From NCBI RefSeq assembly GCF_000196115.1, contig NC_005027.1:5886001-5950000 (forward strand): DNA of 64,000 nucleotides. Direction: 5' to 3'. A program made the position numbers and the translations under genes. The DNA comes from Rhodopirellula baltica SH 1. GTDB taxonomy: Bacteria > Planctomycetota > Planctomycetia > Pirellulales > Pirellulaceae. The notes beneath the pieces were generated by a model. The model was not told where the DNA came from, did not search any database, and saw only the letters and a list, made by a program, of their open reading frames with translations. Position 1 is the stretch's first letter, and each line of letters opens with the position of its first letter. Below are positions 26,176 through 35,461 of the stretch, piece after piece.

Positions 26176-28878
26176 ATGGACACGGTTCGAAGAGCAACGA
26201 ACATGGTTTTAAATGTGGATTCCGAGGCGTCTCTTTCGCTTTCGCAGATCAGCGGAGTCGAAGGGGGAAGCTTTCAGGATGATTGGTTGATTCTGTGCGC
26301 GGTGATCGTACTGCTAATGCAGGCCGGATTCATGTGTCTCGAATCAGGGTTGGTTCGAGAGAAAAACTCAATCAACGTCGCGGTGAAGAACCTAGCGGAC
26401 CTGATGATTTCGGTTGCTTCGTTCTGGACCATCGGTTTCTCTGTCATGTTTGGGGCCACCATCTTCGGTTTGTTCGGTGTTGGGCAGTTGATGCCCGATT
26501 TCGGCGTTTCGGATTCATTGGCTGCTTTTTTTGTTTTCCAAGCTGTCTTCTGTGGTACCGCGACGACGATTGTGTCGGGCGCAGTCGCTGAGCGAATGCG
26601 TTTTCACGGGTACCTGGTTTCCTGTGTTTGTGTCTCTGCTTTGATCTATCCGGTCGTCGGACATTGGGTTTGGGCGAGCGGGGCCAATGGGATGTCGATC
26701 GGTTGGTTGGAGGGTCTGGGGTTTCGAGATTTTGCGGGCAGCACAGTTGTGCATAGCGTCGGCGGTTGGGCGGCTCTTGCCGGCTGCATCGTTCTCGGTC
26801 CTCGCTTGGGTCGTTTTCGCAAGGATGGTCGCGTTCGGGATATTCAGCCCAGCAACCTCACTCTCGCGTACCTTGGAGCGTTCATCCTCTTTTTTGGCTG
26901 GTTTGGGTTCAACTGCGGAAGCACTTTCAAAGCCACCGGAGAGATCGCTCTCATTGCAATCAATACCCTGCTGGGCGGTTGCTTCGGTGGTTTGTCTTCG
27001 ATCCTCGTCTCGTCTCTTCGCACCGGGATCCCCGATCCGCGTTCCATTGCAAATGGTTTGCTAGGTGGCTTGGTTGGAATCACCGCATCCGGAAGCATGA
27101 TCGACCCCAGAGCGGCGGCGCTAGTCGGTGCGATCGCTGGAGTGGTGGCGGTCTATTCGGATGAATGGTTGGTGCGTCTACGCATTGACGATGCGGTGGG
27201 CGCGATCTCCGTGCATGGATTTTGTGGTGCTTGGGGAACGATTGCCTTTGCACTGTTCATTCGAACTGATGAACTTGCCCCAGGAATGTCGCGTTGGGAG
27301 TTCTTGGCTGTTCAGGTATTTGGCGTTGTCGTGACGTTTGGGTTTGTCTTTGGTGGAGTTTTCGTACTGCTTCGGGGCTTGGGAAGGTTTATTCAACTTC
27401 GAGTCGACCCTGAAACTGAGCGACTAGGCCTCAACGTTGCGGAGCACAATGCATCCAGTCGTCTATTGGATTTGGCTGTCAGTATGGATGCCGCGGCGAG
27501 AATGAGAAAGCTCGAACCAAGCTGCAAAGTTCGGTCAGAATACGGCACTGCGATCGGTGATCTTATTGATAGCTACAATCAGATGATCGACCACATTTGC
27601 GAAGATCAGACCGCTCTTGCAGAAGCGACGAAACGTGCCGAGGCCCTCACCGCGATTTTGGATGATTCGCCAAACGAGATCGCCATCGTCCACGCTGACA
27701 CTGGGCAGGTTCTCAGTCTCAACAGAGGTGCCCGTGTCAATTTGCAGCGGGATGAAGATGAGTTCTCGGAACTGACATTTGATTGCCTTTTCAACACAGA
27801 GTTTGGCGAACTTCAGAAGTTCCGGCTCTCCGCGTTTGATGATGAAGCTGGTTTTACCCAGCAGCTAGCAACAGCGGTTCGAAAAGACGGGACAACCTAC
27901 CCCGCATCGATCAGCGTGCAGCACGCTGAGTTCTTGGGGTATCAAGTGCTCGTCGTATTGACCGTCGACATGACCAGTCAAGTTGAGTTGAAAGAGCGTT
28001 TGCATGCCGCGGAAAAAATGGAAGCCGTTGGGCAGTTGGCAGCTGGGATTGCGCACGAAATCAACACGCCGCTTCAGTGTATGTCTGGCAACGTTGAGTT
28101 TCTGCAGTCGGTCCAACAGAACCTGCAGGACACACTGAGGCTGGTTGCTGAGGGCGTTTCCGATGAGCAGGCTTTGCATGAAATCACTGAGAAGCTCAGC
28201 AGTGATCGATGGTCGCGGTTGTTGGGCGAGAGCGATGCCGCGATCGAGGACACTCAAAAATCAATCGGTCGTGTCGTTCAGATCATCGGGGCAATGCGAG
28301 TGCTATCGCATCCAGGTCCGGCTGGCAAAACGAACACGAGCATCAATGGAATCCTTCGTGATTCCGCCGCGATCTCGCGAGGAAGGTGGAAGTACGCTGC
28401 CCAAATGGACTTTGATCTATGCGATTCAGAGCCCACCGTTGCTTGTCGCGCCAACGAGTTATCGCAGGTTTTCTGCAACCTGTTTGTTAACGCGGCAGAT
28501 TCAATCGAGGAAAAAAACGAAAAGGTTCCGGAAGCCGGCCTGGGAAACATCTTCGTGAGTTCATCGATCGAACAAGATGGCGTTTTGATCAAAGTGAGGG
28601 ATAGTGGCGTTGGCATGTCAGAATCAGTTCGACGCCGTTGCTTTGAACAGTTCTACACCACCAAACCCGTTGGAAAAGGCACCGGCCAAGGTCTGTCAAT
28701 CGCGTATCAAATCATCGTCGGTAGGCACGGTGGGAACATCGAGATCACATCTGAAGAGGGCGTTGGTACCGAGTTTCAAATCTGGATACCGATGCACGCC
28801 TCTGATGACGCTTGCGATGGGGCGACGAAGACAAATGCCGGGCAAACCAATGACGCAACGAGTCTTGCAGCTGTTTAG
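26176..28878 (+). CDS. ammonium transporter-histidine kinase fusion
   Basis: The 900-residue protein joins an Amt channel (about residues 35-405, 11 spans) to a sensor kinase. In the Amt part are QAGFMCLESGLVREKN, the signature near DFAGSTVVHSVGGWAAL, and both pore histidines, His193 and His347. A linker (about 410-490) leads to a PAS-like domain (about 490-605), then the dimerisation helix with the phosphoacceptor His627 in AGIAHEINTPLQ. The ATPase domain has FCNLFVNAADSI, VRDSGVGMSE and GKGTGQGLSIAY. Fusions of this type are known in planctomycetes as ammonium sensors (Ks-Amt5 of Kuenenia). The partner response regulator is not adjacent. ATG 26176 is used; ATG 26203 is an alternative. Confidence 0.92.
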   Translation: MDTVRRATNMVLNVDSEASLSLSQISGVEGGSFQDDWLILCAVIVLLMQAGFMCLESGLVREKNSINVAVKNLADLMISVASFWTIGFSVMFGATIFGLFGVGQLMPDFGVSDSLAAFFVFQAVFCGTATTIVSGAVAERMRFHGYLVSCVCVSALIYPVVGHWVWASGANGMSIGWLEGLGFRDFAGSTVVHSVGGWAALAGCIVLGPRLGRFRKDGRVRDIQPSNLTLAYLGAFILFFGWFGFNCGSTFKATGEIALIAINTLLGGCFGGLSSILVSSLRTGIPDPRSIANGLLGGLVGITASGSMIDPRAAALVGAIAGVVAVYSDEWLVRLRIDDAVGAISVHGFCGAWGTIAFALFIRTDELAPGMSRWEFLAVQVFGVVVTFGFVFGGVFVLLRGLGRFIQLRVDPETERLGLNVAEHNASSRLLDLAVSMDAAARMRKLEPSCKVRSEYGTAIGDLIDSYNQMIDHICEDQTALAEATKRAEALTAILDDSPNEIAIVHADTGQVLSLNRGARVNLQRDEDEFSELTFDCLFNTEFGELQKFRLSAFDDEAGFTQQLATAVRKDGTTYPASISVQHAEFLGYQVLVVLTVDMTSQVELKERLHAAEKMEAVGQLAAGIAHEINTPLQCMSGNVEFLQSVQQNLQDTLRLVAEGVSDEQALHEITEKLSSDRWSRLLGESDAAIEDTQKSIGRVVQIIGAMRVLSHPGPAGKTNTSINGILRDSAAISRGRWKYAAQMDFDLCDSEPTVACRANELSQVFCNLFVNAADSIEEKNEKVPEAGLGNIFVSSSIEQDGVLIKVRDSGVGMSESVRRRCFEQFYTTKPVGKGTGQGLSIAYQIIVGRHGGNIEITSEEGVGTEFQIWIPMHASDDACDGATKTNAGQTNDATSLAAV

Positions 28879-28983
28879 TCTGCCCTGGAATGGGTGCTTG
28901 GCTGTTGGCCTGTGTCAAACGAGGAATTGGCGTTGATCGCGGCCAGCATGCCTATGACAAACGGTCTTTTCGCAGGCTGCCGG

Positions 28984-29015
28984 TCTGGATGCATCACTGT
29001 CTGGATGCATCACTG
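28984..29015. repeat. tandem duplication of a 16-base unit
   Basis: TCTGGATGCATCACTG occurs twice head to tail between the convergent 3' ends of the Amt-kinase and threonine synthase genes. It looks like a simple tandem duplication. Confidence 0.8.
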
Positions 29016-29023
29016 CCTGCAAA

Positions 29024-30394
29024 TCAGCCGTTGTGCTGTTCCAGGCGGCGGGCGATCTCGTCTTTGACAGCGTTTGCATCGGCGGGCAAGTGAACCGCCG
29101 GGTTGGCGTGTTTGCTGTCGATGCCTTCGAGCGTTGACTCGTGGTAGCCGACTTTGAAATCCGTGAACTTCAATCCGTGAGCGGTGCTGATGACAACGGT
29201 CTTGTCCTTTGGTGAGATCTCACCTCGGTCAATCAGTTTCTTCAGCACAGCCAGTGCGACGCCGGTATGTGGGCATGTGAACATGCCGGTCAGGTCAGCG
29301 GACGCGGACGCTTCCGCCAACTCGTTTTCGGAGGCCTGTTCAACGATGCCGTTGGTTTCTTGGACAGCTTTGACTGCTTTGGCATAGCTGACCGGATCAC
29401 CGATGCGGATTGCATTGGCCAGTGTGTCTTGAGCGGTGACACTGACCTTTTCTGCAAAGCCGTTCTTGTATGCGGTGTAAAACGGGTTGGCTCGTTCGGT
29501 TTGGGCGGCGACCAATCGAGGCATGCGGTTGATCAGTCCCAAATCCATCATCAGCTTGAATCCCTTGTAGAGAGCGCTGATGTTTCCGAGATTGCCAACC
29601 GGGATGATGATCCAATCCGGAACTTCCCATTCGAATTGGCGAACCATTTCGATGCCAACCGTTTTTTGACCTTCGATGCGAAGGCTGTTCATCGAGTTGG
29701 CGAGGTAGATTGAATTGTCCTTGGTCACTTCTTGGACGATTTTCATGCATCCGTCGAAGTCGGTATCGAGAGCCAGCACGTGTGCGCCATTTGCGACCGG
29801 CTGGATCAACTGGGCCGTGCTGACCTTTCCAGCGGGCAAAAAGATCACTGCGGGGATACCGGCGTATGCGGCATAGGCGGCCAGAGCCGCACTGGTGTCA
29901 CCGGTGCTGGCACAGGCGACAGCTTTCACGCTGCTGCCTTGAGCCATCATTTGTTTGACGACGCTGACCAAAACGGTCATGCCCAAGTCTTTGAAGCTGC
30001 CCGTGTGGCTGTTGCCGCAAAGTTTGATCCACAGATCGGGAACACCGAGTTGGGCGCCAAGTCGCTCGGCCCAGAAGAGGTTCGTGTTTCCCTCGAACAT
30101 GCTGACGACATTTTCGTCTGCCAGCGATGGAACGACCCACTCTCGCATGCCCCAAACGCCACTGCCAAACGGCCATTTCGAGGTGCTGGCACGCGAATCA
30201 AAAAGCTGTTGCCACTGATAGGCGTTCTTCTTTTTCAGCGGTTCTCGCTCGTGATAGACCTCCAACAGACTGCCGCAGGTTGGGCAGGTGTAGATCACAT
30301 CAAAGATCGAGTGCCTCGCGCTGCAGCCTGAAATGCAGCGGAAATAGGTGGTTTGGTGGTCCACGTCCGGTTTGGACTCGACGGCGAGAGACAT
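29024..30394 (-). CDS. thrC: threonine synthase
   Basis: The 456-residue PLP enzyme converts O-phosphohomoserine to threonine. An N-terminal zinc-ribbon-like region has Cys20, Cys24, Cys37 and Cys40. The PLP-binding lysine is Lys135 in GSFKDLG; phosphate-binding GNLGN and the [17 protein letters not shown] region are in place. Near the C-terminus the enzyme has [16 protein letters not shown], typical of threonine synthase. Length fits the long-form class. It stands alone, convergent with the Amt-kinase gene. Confidence 0.93.
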   Translation of the reverse strand: MSLAVESKPDVDHQTTYFRCISGCSARHSIFDVIYTCPTCGSLLEVYHEREPLKKKNAYQWQQLFDSRASTSKWPFGSGVWGMREWVVPSLADENVVSMFEGNTNLFWAERLGAQLGVPDLWIKLCGNSHTGSFKDLGMTVLVSVVKQMMAQGSSVKAVACASTGDTSAALAAYAAYAGIPAVIFLPAGKVSTAQLIQPVANGAHVLALDTDFDGCMKIVQEVTKDNSIYLANSMNSLRIEGQKTVGIEMVRQFEWEVPDWIIIPVGNLGNISALYKGFKLMMDLGLINRMPRLVAAQTERANPFYTAYKNGFAEKVSVTAQDTLANAIRIGDPVSYAKAVKAVQETNGIVEQASENELAEASASADLTGMFTCPHTGVALAVLKKLIDRGEISPKDKTVVISTAHGLKFTDFKVGYHESTLEGIDSKHANPAVHLPADANAVKDEIARRLEQHNG

Positions 30395-30554
30395 GAGGAG
30401 ATCCTGGTGCGTTGGGAATATGGGCCGATATTATGGTCACAGCCCACTCGCAGGCAAAGGGCGAACCAAAAGTGGCATGAACTTGGTTTGTCGGCCAGTT
30501 TTGGGTCGCTTCGCCAGCATTCCATCGCAGTGGCGTTCCCACTGCCAGCCAGAA

Positions 30555-31040
30555 TCAGCGGATCCCGTAATAGGGGACGCCGTAATATCGTGGCACAGCG
30601 TAATAAGTGCCGGTTCCGAACTGCACACCGCCCCCGGGGCCGATTTGCAATCCCGTTCCACTGACAGATCCAGGAACGAAACCGTAGCCGTAACTGCGGT
30701 AGCCATACCCATATCCGCCGTATCCGTAGCCGCCATAGCCGCGGCGGACGCCGTAACGACGTGGGGTGTTGTAGTAATAGTTCGTTACCGACCCGCGGTT
30801 GGCGTTGCTCGTGCTAACGGAGGGGCGATTAGCGGAGTAAACGCCTTGTTGCCCGATGACAGCACTTCCACCACGATTGAATCCGTTGCTCTCGATTCCA
30901 TAACGATAACCCTGGGCAGATGCGTCAGAAGCGAGTGCAAACGCACCCAGCATTCCAATCGCCAGAGTTGCGAGACCGGCCGATGCCCACGCGGGCAAAC
31001 GACGCTGAGTCGATTGAAGTGTTTTGTCGGACGTGTTCAT
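30555..31040 (-). CDS. secreted Gly/Tyr-rich protein
   Basis: The 161-residue protein has a signal peptide (hydrophobic LATLAIGMLGAFALA, cleavage near ASAQG). Its low-complexity mature region contains repeats of GYGGYGYGGYGYGY and ends YYAVPRYYGVPYYGIR. Such Gly/Tyr-rich exported proteins may be matrix or cell-surface structural proteins; no family was recognised. AGGT seven bases before ATG 31040 supports this start over an upstream in-frame ATG at 31202. Confidence 0.6.
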   Translation of the reverse strand: MNTSDKTLQSTQRRLPAWASAGLATLAIGMLGAFALASDASAQGYRYGIESNGFNRGGSAVIGQQGVYSANRPSVSTSNANRGSVTNYYYNTPRRYGVRRGYGGYGYGGYGYGYRSYGYGFVPGSVSGTGLQIGPGGGVQFGTGTYYAVPRYYGVPYYGIR

Positions 31041-31308
31041 GTTGCACCTGAATGGTTGCTTGGGAGGAGAGATGGGAACGGTTTGCGACTCGATGCACTG
31101 AATTTTATGCGTCGCGAAAACGGAAGTCCTGGGAATAAAATGTCTGATTGAGTCACGGCTTCCGCCAATTTCTTTCTTTGGTTCGATGCGATTGAGCGGC
31201 ACTGCCGGCCGATTCTCACCCGCTTGCGGTGTGCCGTAGCATCATTCCATAGACGTCGGACGACTTTGTTAAACTGGCTGCGATTCGTTTTTTGGTTCTC
31301 TTTCGCGA

Positions 31309-32409
31309 ATGGTTGCTATGGCTCGTTATTGGTTGGGATGTCTTGGATTGATTCTGGTGATTGGATGCAGCAAATCTGATTCCAGTTCCACGGTGAAAAC
31401 ACAATCAGGTTCCGATGTGGTGGCCGATGCATCCGCAGATGCGACCGGTTTTCCACGTCAGTGTGGCGACTACACCGTTTTGGGCATTTTGACGGACAAT
31501 CAAGACAACTCAAAAGCCAAGGAAAACGCCGAGACAACTTTGCTGCGTCATCCGAATGTGGCTTGCCTGGTCGGGTTGTGGAGCCAAAACACGCCGATGA
31601 TTTTGGCCGGCCTTCGAAGCAGCGATGCGATTGGAAAAGTCGCGGTGGTTGGTTTCGATGAGCACCCGGACACTTTGGCGGGGATCCGTGACCAATCGGT
31701 TTACGGCACGATCGTCCAGCAACCCTACGCATTCGGTTATCGCAGCGTGCAGTGGCTGACAACGATGGCAAAGGGCGGCGAAGTTGAGGTGCCGGAGTCG
31801 GGAATGATCATCATCCCTCACCGATCGATCACCGGTGCAAACGTCAACGAGTTTGCCGCAGACATCGATGCGATCAAGTCAGGCAAAGGACCGATCTTGT
31901 CCGGCGAGCAGCAGATCGACGGATCAGGAGTGCGTGTGGCCTACATCACCAATTCGTTGGATCCGTTTTGGACTTTGGCCGATGCCGGTTGCAAGCGTGC
32001 GGCGGAACAATTCGGATGCGAAGTTGATGTGCAGATGCCGTCGAGCGGTTCCATCGAAGAGCAAAAGCGATTTTTGGAATCCAATGTCGCGGCAAAGGTG
32101 GATGGGATCGCGATCAGCCCGATCGATCCTGAAAACCAAGTGGCAATGATCAACGATGCTTGCAAAGTCACCCCTGTGATTTGTCAGGACAGCGATGCAC
32201 CGGCTTCGCGTCGCAAGTTCTATCTCGGGACAAGCAATTACTTGGCCGGGCGAGCTGCCGGCAAGCTGATTCAAGAAGCCATTCCGGAGGGCGGTGAAGT
32301 GATGCTGTTCGTCGGGAAAATGGAAGTGCTCAACGCGCAGGAACGCAGCCAAGGCATCATGGACGAATTGGCGGGCAAGCCAATTCCCGCGATCTTGCAA
32401 GGCAATTGA
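31309..32409 (+). CDS. lobe-swapped (circularly permuted) periplasmic sugar-binding-type lipoprotein
   Basis: The 366-residue protein has a lipobox LVIGC (Cys20). Residues 53-195 read as the C-terminal part of a type-1 periplasmic binding protein: VLGILTDNQDNSKAKENAE, VVGFDEHPDTLAGI, TIVQQPYAFGY. Residues 208-366 read as the N-terminal part: VRVAYITNSLDPFWTLADAG, AAKVDGIAISPIDP, YLGTSNYLAGRAAGKL, and the helix QERSQGIMDEL, after which the usual chain would continue with the segment that here comes first. So the order is swapped, as in a circular permutation. The linker is around residues 196-207. No permease or ATPase gene is adjacent, so a sensor role is possible. ATG 31318 is an alternative start. 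Confidence 0.8.
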   Translation: MVAMARYWLGCLGLILVIGCSKSDSSSTVKTQSGSDVVADASADATGFPRQCGDYTVLGILTDNQDNSKAKENAETTLLRHPNVACLVGLWSQNTPMILAGLRSSDAIGKVAVVGFDEHPDTLAGIRDQSVYGTIVQQPYAFGYRSVQWLTTMAKGGEVEVPESGMIIIPHRSITGANVNEFAADIDAIKSGKGPILSGEQQIDGSGVRVAYITNSLDPFWTLADAGCKRAAEQFGCEVDVQMPSSGSIEEQKRFLESNVAAKVDGIAISPIDPENQVAMINDACKVTPVICQDSDAPASRRKFYLGTSNYLAGRAAGKLIQEAIPEGGEVMLFVGKMEVLNAQERSQGIMDELAGKPIPAILQGN

Positions 32410-32621
32410 TTGGCAAAGCATTGCCGATTTGGAAGCAATCCTTCACCGTTGCGATCCGCATAACCGGATTGAGTGGCCGCGAGGATGAGCATTCAACCAT
32501 GTTTCCTCCTTCCTGCGGGAAGGATTGAGGAAGCTCGGGTCGAAAGGTGACGTAGGTTTCCGTGTCGAGCGAGGGTGTGCCTGGTTCGATGCGACGTGCA
32601 AACCTTTTTGAGAGTTTGACC

Positions 32622-32819
32622 ATGAGTGCCATCCCTCCCGCCGTGCAGCAAGTCCTACAGGCTCGCCAGGACGCGACGCAGACGCAAATCGATGTTGCGT
32701 TGTTGGGGCAAAATCTGGATGTGCAGCGGCAAACCGGCGACGCGATCGTTCAGATGATCTCCGAAGTTGTCGACGTGCAAAAGCAACTCGCCAGCGGTCA
32801 CATCGACGTCCGCGTTTAG
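32622..32819 (+). CDS. YjfB-like small protein
   Basis: The 65-residue protein MSAIPPAVQQVLQARQDATQ is predicted all-helical, with LLGQNLDVQRQTGDAIVQMI in the middle. This matches the YjfB putative motility protein family (PF14070 type), where a short helix pair contains LxxxLDxQxxxGxxxxxML. The function of that family is not established. ATG 32622 starts the conserved part; an upstream ATG at 32562 would add 20 residues without similarity. It lies alone between the binding-protein gene and a convergent phosphoesterase. Confidence 0.5.
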   Translation: MSAIPPAVQQVLQARQDATQTQIDVALLGQNLDVQRQTGDAIVQMISEVVDVQKQLASGHIDVRV

Positions 32820-32944
32820 CAAGGATGTTTGGTTGTTGGCGAGCACGCTGCGAACCAGCCCATGCCCAACCAGATCAGCATTCTGCCCGCTCACTGTTCT
32901 ATCGAGCGGGGACCCACGATGGCTTTGATCAGCCTGTCGTTTTC

Positions 32945-33703
32945 TCAGCGACCTTCGCGAAGACGGTAGCCCAGGAAGTTGTCCAGCTCCGCTTCTTTTT
33001 CGATTGCTTGGACCGTTCGTTCGATGTCGTATTCGACTCGTCGAAACATCACCAAGTCCGGCTCCACAATCGCGTAGCAGCTGCGAGGGTCGCCATCACG
33101 TGGTTGACCAACGCTGCCAACGTTGATCATCAATTTCGCATTGGGATCGGCCAGCGAATATCCGGTTCCGGTGTCAGCGGGACGGACAAAGCGTTGCTCC
33201 ATCGTGAACACACCGGGAACATGCGTGTGGCCCTGGAAGCAAACTCGCGGGACCAGCGAAAACAGCTTTTCCATTTTCTTAGTGTTCTGGGCGTCTTCTG
33301 GAAAGACGTATTCGTTCGTTGGTCCACGTGGCGAACCATGGACAAACAACCAGTGGTCTTCACGAACGGTTCGAGGCAACGCACACAAGTATTCAATTCG
33401 TTTGCGGCTTGCTCCCGGATCGTCGCCGGTTTCTTCCAGCTGACTGCGGGTCCAGAAGATCGCTTGTTCGGCAGCGACGTTGAATCCTTCCGGGTCGAAC
33501 AGCGAACTGCTGTCGTGATTTCCCAAAACGCAAAAGTCGAAACCCATCACGGTATCGAGGCAGGCGCAGGGTTCCGGACCGTAACCGACCACATCGCCTA
33601 AACAGACGATACGGTCAACCTTTTGCGATTCAACGTCCGCGAGGACGGCTTCGAGCGCGGACAGGTTTCCGTGGATGTCGCTAAGAATGGCTGTACGTGT
33701 CAC
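32945..33703 (-). CDS. calcineurin-like metallophosphoesterase, copy 1
   Basis: The 252-residue protein has the complete metallophosphoesterase motif set: SDIHGN, GDVVGYGPEP, GNHDSS, FVHGSPR and GHTHVPG. It resembles YfcE/PrpE-like cytoplasmic phosphodiesterases or diadenosine tetraphosphatases. The predicted start is GTG at 33703. It lies 4 bases downstream of a second gene of equal length with the same motif spacing, indicating a tandem duplication and one operon. The substrate is unknown. Confidence 0.85.
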   Translation of the reverse strand: MTRTAILSDIHGNLSALEAVLADVESQKVDRIVCLGDVVGYGPEPCACLDTVMGFDFCVLGNHDSSSLFDPEGFNVAAEQAIFWTRSQLEETGDDPGASRKRIEYLCALPRTVREDHWLFVHGSPRGPTNEYVFPEDAQNTKKMEKLFSLVPRVCFQGHTHVPGVFTMEQRFVRPADTGTGYSLADPNAKLMINVGSVGQPRDGDPRSCYAIVEPDLVMFRRVEYDIERTVQAIEKEAELDNFLGYRLREGR

Positions 33704-33707
33704 CCGA

Positions 33708-34466
33708 TCAATGTCCTCGTTTCAGTCGGTCGCCGAGGGCATCGTCCAGATCGGGTTGAGCGTAAATCTTTTGAGCCGTCTTCTCGAAGTCGTATTCGAC
33801 GCGGCGGTAGGTCACCGTCTTCGCATCGGTATCCAAGATGATGTAGCACGATTGATTGTTCTCGTCTCGCGGCTGGCCAACACTGCCGACGTTGATCATC
33901 AGTTTGTTGTTGCCCAACGCGTAGGTGTGATCGCATTCGTCCGGCGTGACGAATTCGCACTCGGTGGTGAACACGCCCGGCAGGTGGGTGTGACCCATGA
34001 AGCAGTATTGATCGATCTTGCCAAACAAGATTTCCATCTTGCGAGCGTCGTACATGTATTCAGGGAAGACGTATTCATTGGTTGGATCGCGAGGCGAACC
34101 GTGGACGAACTTGAATTCGCCGTCATCGATGAATCGAGGCAGCTCCCCGAGGAAATCCCACCGAGCATTGACTTGTGCGGGACCGCCTTTGCCACTGTCC
34201 AGCTCATCGCGAGTCCAGTAGATCGCTCGGAGTGCCATCGGGTTGAAGCCGTCTGGATCAAACAGGGCCGCTTGGTCGTGGTTGCCAAGAATGGTGTGTT
34301 TGCACCGGCGCATCACCAGATCCAGGCACTCACACGGATTGGGCCCGTAACCAATGATGTCGCCCAAGCATATGACTTCTTGGACACCGACTGAGTCGAT
34401 ATCTTCCAGAACCGCTTGCAGCGCTTCGAGGTTCCCGTGGATGTCGCTGATCAACGCTCGCTTCAC
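33708..34466 (-). CDS. calcineurin-like metallophosphoesterase, copy 2
   Basis: This 252-residue paralogue of the next gene has the same motifs (SDIHGN, GDIIGYGPNP, GNHDQA, FVHGSPR, GHTHLPG) and the same length. It starts with GTG at 34466, with GAGGAA spaced six bases upstream. The shared phrase HGSPRxPTNEYVFPE shows close relationship, but the middle and C-terminal parts have diverged enough for separate roles. It is the first gene of the pair and divergent from tsaB. Confidence 0.85.
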   Translation of the reverse strand: MKRALISDIHGNLEALQAVLEDIDSVGVQEVICLGDIIGYGPNPCECLDLVMRRCKHTILGNHDQAALFDPDGFNPMALRAIYWTRDELDSGKGGPAQVNARWDFLGELPRFIDDGEFKFVHGSPRDPTNEYVFPEYMYDARKMEILFGKIDQYCFMGHTHLPGVFTTECEFVTPDECDHTYALGNNKLMINVGSVGQPRDENNQSCYIILDTDAKTVTYRRVEYDFEKTAQKIYAQPDLDDALGDRLKRGH

Positions 34467-34574
34467 AAAATTCCTCGGTCACCTCACCTGGATGCTAAAC
34501 CTGCCGGGTGTCATTGTAGTCTGGACTAAATTTGCACGACAATCCCACGCAATTGACTCGGCGAGTTCCCGACA

Positions 34575-35378
34575 ATGCACTCCAAGGCCGAATCTGACGA
34601 CCAACGACCCATCACCGGTTTGGCTCTCGAAGTCATCGGTCGCGAGGGATCCGTGGCGTTCATTCGTGATGGTGAAGTGGTGCAATCGGCCGACTTACCA
34701 AGCGATGTTCGTGCGACCGCGTCCCTGACACCTGCTCTTGAATCGTTGCTGATAAGCATGAACTCAGCAGCAACCGGCTCCAGCACCGGCCAGGCCGAAT
34801 CGCCACTGCCGACGCAAACGAGTCACCCAGAATTCATCGCAGTTGCCGATGGTCCGGGGTCATTTACCGGTTTGCGTATTGCCGCAGCTACAGCGAAAAC
34901 ATTGGCTTATGCCTGGGGAATTCCCGTGGTGACGTTGGATTCGTTGTCCGTTTTGGCGGCGGCTGTGTTGCCGACGGGAGCTGCTGAGACGGAAGCGTCA
35001 GGGGATGATTTGCCTGGCGTCGGCCAGCGAATGATGGTGGGGTTGGATGCTTATCGTGGCCAAATGTTCGTGGGGACATTTGTTGCCACGGAAGCCGGAT
35101 GGCAATCGGACAAAGAAATCGAACTGCTCGATCGAGACGATTGGCTCGAGACGCTGGAATCGGCCTCGCCCGGAACTTGGTTGACCGGAGACGCGATCAA
35201 ACCCGGTCTACCGACGGCGCAATTGCGGGTCGTTGGTCGAAAGCAAACTCTGGCTTCCGCTTTGGCAAAACTCGCTCACCAAGAATATTTAGTGGGACAA
35301 ACCACTGATCCAATGGAAGTGTTGCCGAAGTACTTTCGCCCAAGTGCAGCCGAAGAGAAGGCAGCGTCCTCCAAGTAA
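34575..35378 (+). CDS. tsaB: tRNA threonylcarbamoyladenosine biosynthesis protein TsaB
   Basis: The 267-residue protein is TsaB, which partners TsaD in forming t6A37 on ANN-decoding tRNAs. The family hallmark is DGPGSFTGLRIAAATAKTLA, followed by VVTLDSLSVLA and DAYRGQMFV. It has a Ser/Gly/Gln-rich insertion around residues 64-82 and a C-terminal WLTGDAIKPGL segment. The usual length is 220-240, so it is slightly long. TsaD and TsaE are not adjacent. Confidence 0.9.
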   Translation: MHSKAESDDQRPITGLALEVIGREGSVAFIRDGEVVQSADLPSDVRATASLTPALESLLISMNSAATGSSTGQAESPLPTQTSHPEFIAVADGPGSFTGLRIAAATAKTLAYAWGIPVVTLDSLSVLAAAVLPTGAAETEASGDDLPGVGQRMMVGLDAYRGQMFVGTFVATEAGWQSDKEIELLDRDDWLETLESASPGTWLTGDAIKPGLPTAQLRVVGRKQTLASALAKLAHQEYLVGQTTDPMEVLPKYFRPSAAEEKAASSK

Positions 35379-35461
35379 CCGGTCGAATGTCGACTGGTTT
35401 CGAGGCCCCAATCGCCGAACGGATGTTCATTCGTCGGCGTTTGGAACGACCAGATCGGTGA

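Noticed and set aside
29732-30331. 199-codon plus-strand frame
   Set aside because: Antisense to threonine synthase, which is unambiguous.
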